Program-made: the position numbers and the translations under genes
Notes under the pieces: model-generated
What the model was told of the DNA's origin: nothing
Seen by the model: the letters and a program-made list of their open reading frames with translations, nothing else
Database searches by the model: none
Source of the DNA: Halobacteria archaeon HArc-gm2
GTDB lineage: Archaea > Halobacteriota > Halobacteria > Halobacteriales > Haloarculaceae
Direction of reading: 5' to 3'
Assembly: GCA_025517465.1 (NCBI GenBank)
Contig: JAOPKE010000001.1
Span: 744,001 to 808,000, forward strand
DNA: 64,000 nt
Part shown: piece by piece, positions 1-7,808 of the stretch
Layout: every line of letters starts with the position of its first letter
Numbering within the stretch: position 1 is the first letter of the stretch

Positions 1-151
1 TCGAGGGCGCGAAGGCGTGGTCGTACTTGACTCCCTCAACGGCGAGGCGGTCGATCGTCGGCGTCGTCTCACGACCGTAGCCGTAGCAGGACACGTGGTC
101 CTGCCGCACTGCGTCGAGAACGAGAAAGAGGATGTTGGGCTTTGCAGACAT
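1..151 (-). CDS. Sulfatase-like (alkaline phosphatase superfamily) enzyme, N-terminal part only
   Basis: Reading down from an ATG at 151-149 on the minus strand gives 50 residues with no stop before the window edge, so the gene is cut by the window. The visible part, beginning MSAKPNILFLVLDAVRQDHV and continuing with CYGYGRETTPTIDRLA, is the standard start of sulfatase/phosphatase-superfamily enzymes, in which the Asp of LDAVRQDH binds the catalytic metal. It starts 2 bp after the stop of the related gene upstream, so the two are probably one transcript. The nucleophile region lies outside the window, so its substrate cannot be judged. Membership of the glycosylation locus is inferred from position. 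Confidence 0.85.
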   Translation of the reverse strand, partial: MSAKPNILFLVLDAVRQDHVSCYGYGRETTPTIDRLAVEGVKYDHAFAPS

Positions 152-153
152 GA

Positions 154-1122
154 TTACATGTAACCGAGGTCTTCGAGTTGTTGTTGCACCCGCTGACCGC
201 CGCTACCCAGGTCACGGGATTCGATCGACGGGGCGTGCGCTGTGCGGGAGAGCTCCGCATCGATCGCATCCCGTACGTCGAGGACGCTGTCGATGCGATT
301 CACGAGGGTTGGATCGGTCGCGGCCGCCATGGCTTCGTGGGTGTGGACGCCGTCCTGCAGACCGTGGTCACTAACGAGTAGCAGTTCGTCGTCCTCACGG
401 AGATCTTCCCGGAGCTCGCCGACGAACTCATCAATTTCGTCGTACGCCCGGCGCTGCAGTTCCGGCAGGTCGTACGTGACGTGCCCAATCAAGTCGAGAC
501 CGCTCGTGTAGGCGAAGACGAGTTCGTGACGGCCACCGCGGAGCGCCCGCCGGGCACGTGCGATTCGGACCATCGCCATTTCCAGGCAGTGCTCGTAGAA
601 CTCGTACGGGTCAGAGGAGCGATGGCCGCCGGTGGCCTCAGGGTCGCGCTCGAAGAGGTCGCCGAGGCGCCGGCGGAGGCTGTGTTCCCGGTCCTCTAGA
701 TCCGGATCGACGACGTAGTTCGGGACGCCGATGGCCCGGGCCTCGCGGTCGTCGAATACCGTCGCAATATCGTTTTCCTCGTAGTACGTGTCCGGCACGC
801 GGAACGCGTCCTCGTCGGTGTTCGTCAGCAACCAGGCGCCGATTCGGCTCTGGAGGCCATCCGGCAAGAGGTAATCGGCGAGGTCGCTCCCCCAGCGGAG
901 GGCCGAATTTTCCCAGGCGACACCGTCGTCGAGTTCCAGGCCGTGTTCGGTCGGAACGAGACCGGTGATGATGGTCGGCCACAGCTCATGGGTGCTGGGT
1001 TCGCCCACCGAACTGTCGATAGTGTCAATGGAGGAGTGGGCGTCGAGCGTCAGATTGGGATGGTCGTCGGAATCGACCAGATCGGGGTCGAGTGCATCGA
1101 TTCCCAGCACGACTAGAACCAT
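154..1122 (-). CDS. Type I phosphodiesterase/nucleotide pyrophosphatase-like enzyme
   Basis: A 322-residue protein of the alkaline phosphatase superfamily. It opens MVLVVLGIDALDPDLVD, with the metal-binding Asp at about residue 9. The motif STHELWPTIITG follows at 43-54, in which Thr44 sits where type I phosphodiesterases have their nucleophile. Near the C-terminus LLVSDHGLQDGVH supplies the conserved Asp-His metal pair. There is no signal peptide or membrane segment, so it probably acts in the cytosol. An ATG at 1140 would add six residues; the ATG at 1122 matches the family's usual hydrophobic first strand. It is divergent from the next gene across about 96 bp. The substrate is unknown; phosphate or sulfate esters on glycan precursors are the obvious guess from context. 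Confidence 0.85.
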   Translation of the reverse strand: MVLVVLGIDALDPDLVDSDDHPNLTLDAHSSIDTIDSSVGEPSTHELWPTIITGLVPTEHGLELDDGVAWENSALRWGSDLADYLLPDGLQSRIGAWLLTNTDEDAFRVPDTYYEENDIATVFDDREARAIGVPNYVVDPDLEDREHSLRRRLGDLFERDPEATGGHRSSDPYEFYEHCLEMAMVRIARARRALRGGRHELVFAYTSGLDLIGHVTYDLPELQRRAYDEIDEFVGELREDLREDDELLLVSDHGLQDGVHTHEAMAAATDPTLVNRIDSVLDVRDAIDAELSRTAHAPSIESRDLGSGGQRVQQQLEDLGYM

Positions 1123-1218
1123 TCGTACTTGTGGGAACATGACGGGTCCGTTAATCTCTTTCGGAGACGAACCGGAATACAGAAGTTGGTACGGCAGTTC
1201 TCCGCAATTAAGTCGGTT

Positions 1219-2610
1219 ATGGACTCGACCAATATTCTCTGGATAACGCTGGACAGCGTTCGTGCCGACCACACCAATCTCGACGAGTACGAACGCGATA
1301 CGACGCCCGAGATTGCTGCGCTTGGCAGGGACGGGCATGCCTTCAGGAACTGCATCTCGCACGGGAAGGCGACCCTGACATCCAGCGGCGCCATTTTGAC
1401 CGGACTGGCGCCGACCCGGAATACCCTCGGGGTCAGCGGACGGATGCTTCCGGACGGGGACGGGGTCAGGACAGTTGCCGATCGGTTCTCCGACGCCGGC
1501 TATCACACAGCCTGCCTCTCCCGAAATTCGTTCGTCAGTTCCGCCACTGGCCTTGACCGCGGCTTCGACCAGATGCAGTGGCTCGCCTCCGAGACCATCC
1601 TCGAGGCCGGACCGCTGACACTCGCGAAGTACCTTATGAACATCCGGTCGCACTCGGCCGGACTGACGACGGACACGGCCAAGCACGCGACCCCGTACCT
1701 GATGAACGAAACAGCGAAGAAGTGGCTCGGTTCCTTCGAGGCGGCAGATGAGCCGTTTTTCTTCTACTTGCACTACAACGAGCCCCATCGGCCGTACTAT
1801 CCCCCGCTCGACTACATCGACGAGTACACCGACGGTCTCGGTATAACGGGCCGAGAAGCCGCCGAACGCGCCCTGGAAATCCACCAGAACCTGAAGGAAC
1901 TCATCGCCACGGGCTGTGACCTCAGCGATCGGGACTGGGACCTCCTCGCGGCGATGTACGACGCGGAGATAGCGTACACGGACGACATGGTCGGCGGGCT
2001 CGTCGACCACGTCCGTTCGATGGATTTGGAGGACACCGTTGTCGTCGTCACCGCGGATCACGGCGAGCTGTTCGGCGAATACGGCCTGATGTCACACAAG
2101 TACGTCCTCATCGACGCGGTCACCCGCGTTCCGCTCGTGATCTCCGGGCTCGACGATGATCTGATGGTCAACAGCGACGACGTGATCCAACACAGTGACG
2201 TCATGACGACCCTCCTTGAAATCGCGGGGGCCGACGCCTCCGGGACCATCGGTACTGACCTTAGGAAGACGGCTCCGGAGTTCGCGATCTCCCAGCGAGG
2301 CCCAGTGGAGTTCGACGACCTCTATCAATTCGACGACTCCTTCGACGCGTCCCGGTTCCACCAGCCTACGTTGTCCGCCATCCGGACCGAGGAATACCGG
2401 TACCAGCAGAGCGAGGGCGGGGCTGAACTGTTCGCCCTGCCCGACGAGGAGACCGACGTCTCGGACGAGCATCCCGACGTCGTCGACGACCTCTCTGCGA
2501 GTCTCGGCCAGTGGATCGAGGAGCACGGCCAGCCGATCGGCAGGGGCCAGTCAAGCGAGTTCTCCGGGGCAGTCAACCGACAGCTGCGCGATCTAGGGTA
2601 TATAGACTGA
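1219..2610 (+). CDS. Sulfatase-like alkaline phosphatase superfamily enzyme with Thr at the nucleophile position
   Basis: A 463-residue protein. The start MDSTNILWITLDSVRADH contains the metal-binding Asp12, and TADHGELFGEYG (Asp280-His281) contributes the second metal pair. In true sulfatases the motif is C/S-x-P-S-R-x3-LTG. Here the aligned stretch TLTSSGAILTG (52-62) has Thr52 and lacks the Pro and Arg, so formylglycine chemistry looks unlikely. A Thr nucleophile is known in phosphatase, phosphodiesterase and phosphoglycerol-transferase branches of the superfamily. The ATG at 1219 begins the conserved core; upstream in-frame codons do not. Its stop overlaps the flippase start by one base (TGATG), which indicates a shared transcript and a role in surface glycan assembly. 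Confidence 0.85.
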   Translation: MDSTNILWITLDSVRADHTNLDEYERDTTPEIAALGRDGHAFRNCISHGKATLTSSGAILTGLAPTRNTLGVSGRMLPDGDGVRTVADRFSDAGYHTACLSRNSFVSSATGLDRGFDQMQWLASETILEAGPLTLAKYLMNIRSHSAGLTTDTAKHATPYLMNETAKKWLGSFEAADEPFFFYLHYNEPHRPYYPPLDYIDEYTDGLGITGREAAERALEIHQNLKELIATGCDLSDRDWDLLAAMYDAEIAYTDDMVGGLVDHVRSMDLEDTVVVVTADHGELFGEYGLMSHKYVLIDAVTRVPLVISGLDDDLMVNSDDVIQHSDVMTTLLEIAGADASGTIGTDLRKTAPEFAISQRGPVEFDDLYQFDDSFDASRFHQPTLSAIRTEEYRYQQSEGGAELFALPDEETDVSDEHPDVVDDLSASLGQWIEEHGQPIGRGQSSEFSGAVNRQLRDLGYID

Positions 2611-4070
2611 TGCGGCTCGGCAAGACCGCCGTGTATCACTTCGGGACCCAGATAGTTATCTCTCTGTCGGGGTTCATCGCGACGTTCGTCATCGGCGTGC
2701 TCGGCGGCGCTTCGGATCTTGGGTACTACTCCTATGCCGTCGGTCTGGGGTTCTTTTGGCTCGTCATCCCCGCGGATGGAGTCTCTCAGGCCCTGAAAAA
2801 GCGAATGAGCGAAGGGGACGAGCCCGCGGCTTACTTCGGCGGCGGTGCGCTGATCAACGCAGCTCTGGCCCTGTCGTTCGGCGCGCTCGTCCTCGTGCTC
2901 GGGGCGGCGCTCCGGACGACGGACGCACCAAACCTCGTGCTGGTCCAGGTGCTCACCCGCTACGACGTGGCGGTCGCGACGCTGCTTGTCGCGGCGACGT
3001 TCATGAAGACGACGCTCGCAGGGCTCGAAGGCCAGAAATTCGTCGCCCGATCCGGGAGCCTGAAAGCCGTCGACCGCGTGTTCCGTACGACCATCCAGGT
3101 CCTGGTCGTGGTCCTGGGGTTCGGTGTTGCGGCGCTCACGTTTGGGCACGCTGTCTCGCTCGTCGCCGTCGCTGCTCTTGGAGTCGCCGTCTCCGGGACC
3201 AGACCGGCTCGTCCCGGCTGGGTTCACGTCCGGAGTCTGTGGGACTACGCGAAATACGCTTGGGTCGGCGCGCTCCGCGGTCGCGTCTACGGGTGGATGG
3301 ACACCATCGTCCTCGGAATGTTTCTCACTGGGGCAGCAGGCGCGACGCTGCTGGGCGTCTACGAGGTGGCCTGGGGGATCGGATCGCTGCTCGCGACTGC
3401 CAGCTCCTCGATCAGTGCAACGCTGTTCCCGGAGATGAGCGATCTCAGTTCGAACGGCGACCGCGAGCGAGTGATCCACTACCTCGACGAGGCCCTCGCG
3501 TTCAGCGGCGTGATCGTAGTCCCGGGATTCGTCGGGGCAGCCCTCGTCGGTGAGCGGATACTGTTGTTCTATCGGCCGGAGTACGCGGTTGGCACCACAG
3601 TCCTCGTCATACTCGTCGGGGCGTACCTCCTCGACGTCTACGCCAGCCAGTTCCTCAACGTCCTCAATGCCGTCGATCGGCCCGACGTCGCAATGCGAGT
3701 CAACGTTGCGTTCGTTTTGGCGAACGTGGTACTCAACGTCGTGCTCATCTGGTGGATCGGGTGGACGGGCGCCGCAGTCGCGACCGCCGCGTCGGCCGGT
3801 GTCAGAGCGACCGGAGGGTACGTCGCGCTCGCTGGTCTCCTGCACGACGTGAGCGTTCCAGTTCGGACGCTGGGAGCTCAGGCCATCTCGGCCGGCCTAA
3901 TGGGAATCGTGTTGGTCAGTGTCGAACCGGTGGTTCCACATGGTCGGGTCTGGACACTCGCGCTCGTGCTAGGTGGCGCCAGCGTATACTTCGGGATTTT
4001 GCTCGCCGTATCGGTCCGTGTCCGGTCGAAGACGCGCTCGCTGTTGCCTGCCCGTGTGCGAGTTGTTTAA
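2610..4070 (+). CDS. Oligosaccharide/polysaccharide flippase (Wzx/MATE-like)
   Basis: A 486-residue, highly hydrophobic protein with about 12 to 14 predicted membrane segments. It begins MRLGKTAVYHFGTQIVISLSGF, typical of the polysaccharide biosynthesis flippase family. Family members move lipid-linked glycans across the membrane. In haloarchaeal N-glycosylation such proteins are candidates for flipping dolichol-phosphate-linked sugars to the outer face, where AglB works. Translation starts at the ATG overlapping the TGA of the preceding sulfatase-like gene. AglB lies 3.7 kb downstream. The lipid-linked substrate is inferred from context, not seen. Confidence 0.85.
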   Translation: MRLGKTAVYHFGTQIVISLSGFIATFVIGVLGGASDLGYYSYAVGLGFFWLVIPADGVSQALKKRMSEGDEPAAYFGGGALINAALALSFGALVLVLGAALRTTDAPNLVLVQVLTRYDVAVATLLVAATFMKTTLAGLEGQKFVARSGSLKAVDRVFRTTIQVLVVVLGFGVAALTFGHAVSLVAVAALGVAVSGTRPARPGWVHVRSLWDYAKYAWVGALRGRVYGWMDTIVLGMFLTGAAGATLLGVYEVAWGIGSLLATASSSISATLFPEMSDLSSNGDRERVIHYLDEALAFSGVIVVPGFVGAALVGERILLFYRPEYAVGTTVLVILVGAYLLDVYASQFLNVLNAVDRPDVAMRVNVAFVLANVVLNVVLIWWIGWTGAAVATAASAGVRATGGYVALAGLLHDVSVPVRTLGAQAISAGLMGIVLVSVEPVVPHGRVWTLALVLGGASVYFGILLAVSVRVRSKTRSLLPARVRVV

Positions 4071-4173
4071 TGTGTGCTTCGGAAGCCTGAGATCCGCTCT
4101 ACCCGAGAGTTAGACACGCCGTCTACGGGAGGTATGAGAATCCTTAATTACGCCGGTGGACATCAAATTTGAC
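4071..4173 (+). promoter_or_regulatory. Short intergenic spacer, possible promoter for the third sulfatase-like gene
   Basis: The 103-bp gap between the flippase and the next gene contains an AT-rich stretch (CCTTAATTA, 4142-4150) about 25 to 30 bp before the ATG at 4174, compatible with an archaeal TATA box and a leaderless or short-leader transcript. No other element was recognised. Confidence 0.35.
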
Positions 4174-5520
4174 ATGGAAAACGTCCTCTTCGTTACAATC
4201 GATTCCCTCCGTGCGGACCACGTTGGCTATCACGGGTATGAACGGAATACGACACCGTTCATCAACGAGTACGCCTCGCGTGGCAGTCGATTCACCAACG
4301 CGTTCGCTCACGCTGGCGGCACCCGCTTTTCGTTCCCGGCGCTGCTGACGGGCGTCACGCCGATGATGTACGGCGGTTACGACCGCGTGTCAAAGGATCA
4401 GACCCTTGTCTCTGAGGTGTTCGGCAACGCCGGTTACCGAACCGGTGGATTCCACTCCAATCTCTACATCTCCGCCCAGTTCGGCTATGACCGCGGCTGG
4501 AACGAGTTCTTCGACTCGGCGCCGGAGGAGTCGACGACGGCCGGTCTCCGCAAGTGGGCGAAGACGACGTTCTCGGGACCGATCCTCGACGCTCTTCGAT
4601 GGGGCTACGACTTTCTGGAGTCCTCGGCAGGAGTTAACGTCGGTTCGTACCACGTCCCCGGGGACGAAATCACCGACAAAGCGATCGAGTTCATCGAAAC
4701 CGACGACGACAGGCCGACCTTCCTCTGGGTCCATTACATGGACGTCCACCACCCGTTTCTCCCGCCAGAGGAGTACCAGCTCGAGTTCCGGGACGAACCC
4801 GTCAGTGACCGAGAATCGATCAAGCTTCGCCGGAAGTTCATCGAGGAACCGGAGAAGGTTACCGACGAGGAGTTTCAGACGTTTATCGACCTCTACGACG
4901 CGGAAATCCTCTTCAACGACGCCCAGATCGGGCGTCTGATGGAGACGGTCGAGGATGAGTGGGGGGACGACTACGTGATGGCCCTCACATCCGACCACGG
5001 GGACCACTTCCTCGAACACGGCTACTTTGGGGGTGCTCGCGGAAAGGACGTCAAGACCCACGTCCCCCTATTCTTCGAGGGATGGGACGACGACGGAACG
5101 TACGACGAACTGGTCGCGCTGAACGATATACCGACCACCCTCGTCGACGCCGTCGGCCTCGACGTGCCGAATAACTTCCACGGCCACAGCCTCTACGATC
5201 TAGTCTTCGACGGAGAGTGGGACCGCGACGCCATCTACGGCGGCTGGTCGCCCGACGACGGGGATCACTACGTCGTCCGCGAAGATCGCTGGAAGCTCAT
5301 CGAGCATCCGGTCGACGAAGACGAACTGTACGACCTGATCGATGACCCGACCGAGACGAGCAACCGCGTCGGTGAGGCGGCAACCGAGGAACGCCGCCTG
5401 CGCGAAAAGCTCGACCGACACCGACAGCGTGTCCTATCTACCGACGACGCGGACGTGAAGCGGCCGGACATGAGCGAGGACGTCAAGGAACGGTTGCGTC
5501 GGCTTGGTTACAAAGAGTGA
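4174..5520 (+). CDS. Sulfatase-like alkaline phosphatase superfamily enzyme with Thr at the nucleophile position
   Basis: A 448-residue protein, beginning MENVLFVTIDSLRADHVGYHGY. Asp10 and the later SDHGDHFLEHG (Asp274-His275) are the expected metal ligands. The nucleophile region reads TRFSFPALLTG (50-60): Thr50 replaces the Cys/Ser of sulfatases and the Pro/Arg of the formylglycine signal are missing, as in the gene at 1219. An in-frame GTG at 4156 would add six residues, but the ATG at 4174 starts the conserved strand directly. The C-terminus (DVKERLRRLGYKE) resembles the C-termini of the other two complete enzymes (QLRDLGYID and QLEDLGYM), so the three appear to be diverged paralogues. 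It probably modifies or remodels a glycan; the reaction is unknown. Confidence 0.85.
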   Translation: MENVLFVTIDSLRADHVGYHGYERNTTPFINEYASRGSRFTNAFAHAGGTRFSFPALLTGVTPMMYGGYDRVSKDQTLVSEVFGNAGYRTGGFHSNLYISAQFGYDRGWNEFFDSAPEESTTAGLRKWAKTTFSGPILDALRWGYDFLESSAGVNVGSYHVPGDEITDKAIEFIETDDDRPTFLWVHYMDVHHPFLPPEEYQLEFRDEPVSDRESIKLRRKFIEEPEKVTDEEFQTFIDLYDAEILFNDAQIGRLMETVEDEWGDDYVMALTSDHGDHFLEHGYFGGARGKDVKTHVPLFFEGWDDDGTYDELVALNDIPTTLVDAVGLDVPNNFHGHSLYDLVFDGEWDRDAIYGGWSPDDGDHYVVREDRWKLIEHPVDEDELYDLIDDPTETSNRVGEAATEERRLREKLDRHRQRVLSTDDADVKRPDMSEDVKERLRRLGYKE

Positions 5521-5529
5521 GTGCCGGCG

Positions 5530-6690
5530 TCACCGCAATCCTGAATCCAGGATCGACCTGTAGCGCTCACAGGCGGCCTCGAAGCCGTATTCTTCTTCGA
5601 TCAGTTCCCGTCCGAAGTCGCTGATGGCCTCGAGGTCGTCCCGCTCGAGGATTGCGACAATGCGTGTCGACAGGGCGTCCGGATGACGCGACTCGATGTG
5701 GAACCCTGTCTCGCCGTCGCGGACCACGTCAGGCACCCCGGAAACGGGCGTCGCGTAGACGGGCGTCCCACAAGCCAGCGCTTCGAGAATCGTCGTCGGG
5801 AGCCCCTCCGTCGGTTGGGATGGAAGGAGAACCAGTTTGAGTTGGTTCAACTCGGCGGGCACGTCGTCGTGGGCGACCCACCCGGCCATCTCGACGCTCC
5901 CCTCGTCGATTTCAGCGCGCAATTCGTCCGCGAGCCACTCCCCGAGGTCCCCGTCACCGATGAACCGGAACGTCACATCGTCGGGGAGCGAACGGGCGAC
6001 GGCCGCGAGTTCTCTGATCCCTTTCTCTTCGTCAAGTCGACCGAGAAACCCGACGACCCGGTCGCGGTCCGAGTACGGGATGTCGACGGTGAACTCGTCG
6101 GTCCGAACGTAGCGCGCGCCCGAAGGAAACACCCCGTCGGCGTCCGGGTCGAGGCCGAGTTGCGAGGCCATGGCGGGCGTGTAGGTCACGACGCCGTGGG
6201 CGATGGCGAAGCCGGCCCGTTCAAGTCTACTGACGAGTCCGGCGAGGAACGCGGCGATGGGGGACGGGAGCTTCTGTTCCCAGTTCAGCCTGAGGGTCAG
6301 GGGGACGTCTCCGCGGGGTTCGACGAGAACGGTTTTCCCCAACGCCCTCGCGACGAGCATCGGAAATACATACGAGGTCGCGCCGAAGAAAAGAATCACG
6401 TCCTCGTCGCGAGTGACGACGGTGCGGGCCATCCGGATTTGATTCAGGATGAACCGAGCGGCGGCAACAACGGCGGACCCGCCCACACCCTTTCGCGTCA
6501 GTTCGATCACTTCACGTTTCTCCCAAATCTCGGAATCCTCTGGCAGGTTGGCAGTAACAAGCGTAACACCAGTGATTGCGGCGAGGATATCGAGTAGGCT
6601 TCGCGTCGCGTTCTCGCCTGCGGCCGCGAGCGGGTGCGTGACGACGCAGACGTCTGGGAGGTTTTCACCGGATGCCTCGGTAGCTTCCAT
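5530..6690 (-). CDS. Glycosyltransferase family 4 (group 1)
   Basis: A 386-residue GT-B fold glycosyltransferase. The C-terminal Rossmann domain contains RVVGFLGRLDEEKGI and the nucleotide-sugar motif EGLPTTILEALACGTPV, with the paired Glu residues typical of GT4 enzymes. It would transfer a sugar from a nucleotide sugar to a lipid-linked acceptor at the cytosolic membrane face. The ATG at 6690 lies 2 bp after the stop of the AglG-like gene; a GTG at 6702 would overlap that gene and is less likely. It is co-directional with the AglG-like gene and probably co-transcribed. Which sugar it adds cannot be read from the sequence. Confidence 0.88.
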   Translation of the reverse strand: MEATEASGENLPDVCVVTHPLAAAGENATRSLLDILAAITGVTLVTANLPEDSEIWEKREVIELTRKGVGGSAVVAAARFILNQIRMARTVVTRDEDVILFFGATSYVFPMLVARALGKTVLVEPRGDVPLTLRLNWEQKLPSPIAAFLAGLVSRLERAGFAIAHGVVTYTPAMASQLGLDPDADGVFPSGARYVRTDEFTVDIPYSDRDRVVGFLGRLDEEKGIRELAAVARSLPDDVTFRFIGDGDLGEWLADELRAEIDEGSVEMAGWVAHDDVPAELNQLKLVLLPSQPTEGLPTTILEALACGTPVYATPVSGVPDVVRDGETGFHIESRHPDALSTRIVAILERDDLEAISDFGRELIEEEYGFEAACERYRSILDSGLR

Positions 6691-6692
6691 CG

Positions 6693-7631
6693 TTAGCCCC
6701 ACCTGTAGATTCCGTACAGATAGCCCAGACCGACAGTTGCCGTGAAGACGACGAGCATGATGAGCTGGCTCGCTCGAGGTAGGGACGGACTGCGGAGGAG
6801 CCCGACGACGCGGTCTGGGAGGAACTCGGTCAGTAGCTGTCCCAGGAATGCCGATTCCTCACCAGCAGATCCCGGGACGAGTACCTGCATTCCCCGCTTC
6901 GAGTAGCCCTGCCAGAACGCCCGGTCCAGGAGCCAGACCGGGTCGGTGCGGTAGTCGAAGATCTTGTGGGCGACTTTCGCGTCCGGGTTGTAGTAGACGC
7001 GATGACCGTACTCGGTATCGAGGCGGGCGGCGAGTTCAGTCTCGCCTCCCTGCAAGTTGGCGTCGCCCTTGCGCCCCCCGATGTCGTCCTCGAAGCCGCC
7101 GAGATCCAGGAACGTCTCACGGTCGAAGGAGATGTTCGACCCGAAGGTGTTGCGCACTTCGCCAGGTGTGTCCTCGTCGCCGCCGGCGGGACCGAACCCG
7201 CGTTGAGTCACGCCGACGAGCCAGTAGAACTCCTCGGGCAGGAAGGCAGGCTTCCCGGCGACCCATGCGGGCGTCATCCGGCCGCCGACAGCCCGGACAT
7301 CCCGCTGTTCGTAGACGTCCACTAGTTCCTGAATCCATCGTTCGTCGGCGATGGCGTCGTCGTCCACGAACGCGACGACGTCACCCGTGGCGACTGCCGC
7401 GCCGTTGTTCCGACTCTCCAGCAGGCCGACGTTCTCCTCGTTGCAGTGGAGAACGATGTCGCCCTGGTCATCGAAATCTTCCTGGAACCGGTCGTAGACG
7501 GCCTCGTTCCCGTCGGAGACGAGGACAAGTTCCACGTCCTCGTACGTCTGGTCGAGAACGCTCCGGGCCGCTTCCGAAAAGTCGTCGTATCGATCGAGCG
7601 TGTGCGTACAGAGGACGACCGAGACGCGCAT
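6693..7631 (-). CDS. aglG: AglG-like glucosyl-dolichyl-phosphate glucuronosyltransferase (GT2)
   Basis: A 312-residue family 2 glycosyltransferase. It starts MRVSVVLCTHTLDRYDDF and has the DDD nucleotide-sugar/metal motif at 90-92 (AFVDDDAIAD). It continues with EEFYWLVG, RNTFGSNISF and FWQGYSKR, and ends in one membrane segment at about 290-309 (LIMLVVFTATVGLGYLYGIY). This order and the single C-terminal anchor match the AglG I remember from Haloferax volcanii, which adds hexuronic acid to the dolichol-linked N-glycan precursor. In-frame codons upstream of 7631 encode no family-like sequence. It is divergent from aglB across 177 bp. The exact sugar specificity is inferred. Confidence 0.85.
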   Translation of the reverse strand: MRVSVVLCTHTLDRYDDFSEAARSVLDQTYEDVELVLVSDGNEAVYDRFQEDFDDQGDIVLHCNEENVGLLESRNNGAAVATGDVVAFVDDDAIADERWIQELVDVYEQRDVRAVGGRMTPAWVAGKPAFLPEEFYWLVGVTQRGFGPAGGDEDTPGEVRNTFGSNISFDRETFLDLGGFEDDIGGRKGDANLQGGETELAARLDTEYGHRVYYNPDAKVAHKIFDYRTDPVWLLDRAFWQGYSKRGMQVLVPGSAGEESAFLGQLLTEFLPDRVVGLLRSPSLPRASQLIMLVVFTATVGLGYLYGIYRWG

Positions 7632-7808
7632 ATCACTCCGGTAGCAGTGACGCGAGAAAGGCGTTTTCATCCGCCAACCCACCGGTCGCGTTCGCATCCC
7701 TGTCCCGGAATTACGGGCAGTGCGGTGGGCCGTTCGCATATAAGCGTTCGACGCCGGATCCCGGTTATATGACAAGGCTTATGGAGACGATGTGACTCCT
7801 TCCGTCCA
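7632..7808. promoter_or_regulatory. Divergent promoter region between aglG and aglB
   Basis: The 177-bp spacer has AT-rich TATA-like sequences in both directions: CTTATAT on the minus strand at 7738-7744, facing aglG, and GGTTATAT (7763-7770) plus GGCTTATGG (near 7776-7784) on the plus strand. The last is about 30 bp before the aglB ATG, the spacing expected for a nearly leaderless haloarchaeal transcript. Confidence 0.45.

Noticed and set aside
1141-2061. Upstream extension of the minus-strand phosphodiesterase-like gene
   Set aside because: The frame is open to 2061, but the extension is antisense to the sulfatase-like gene and has no conserved sequence; the core starts at 1122.
2325-3845. 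Minus-strand open frame antisense to the flippase
   Set aside because: Low-complexity Arg/Asp-rich translation and no motif; the flippase on the plus strand is membrane-protein-like throughout.
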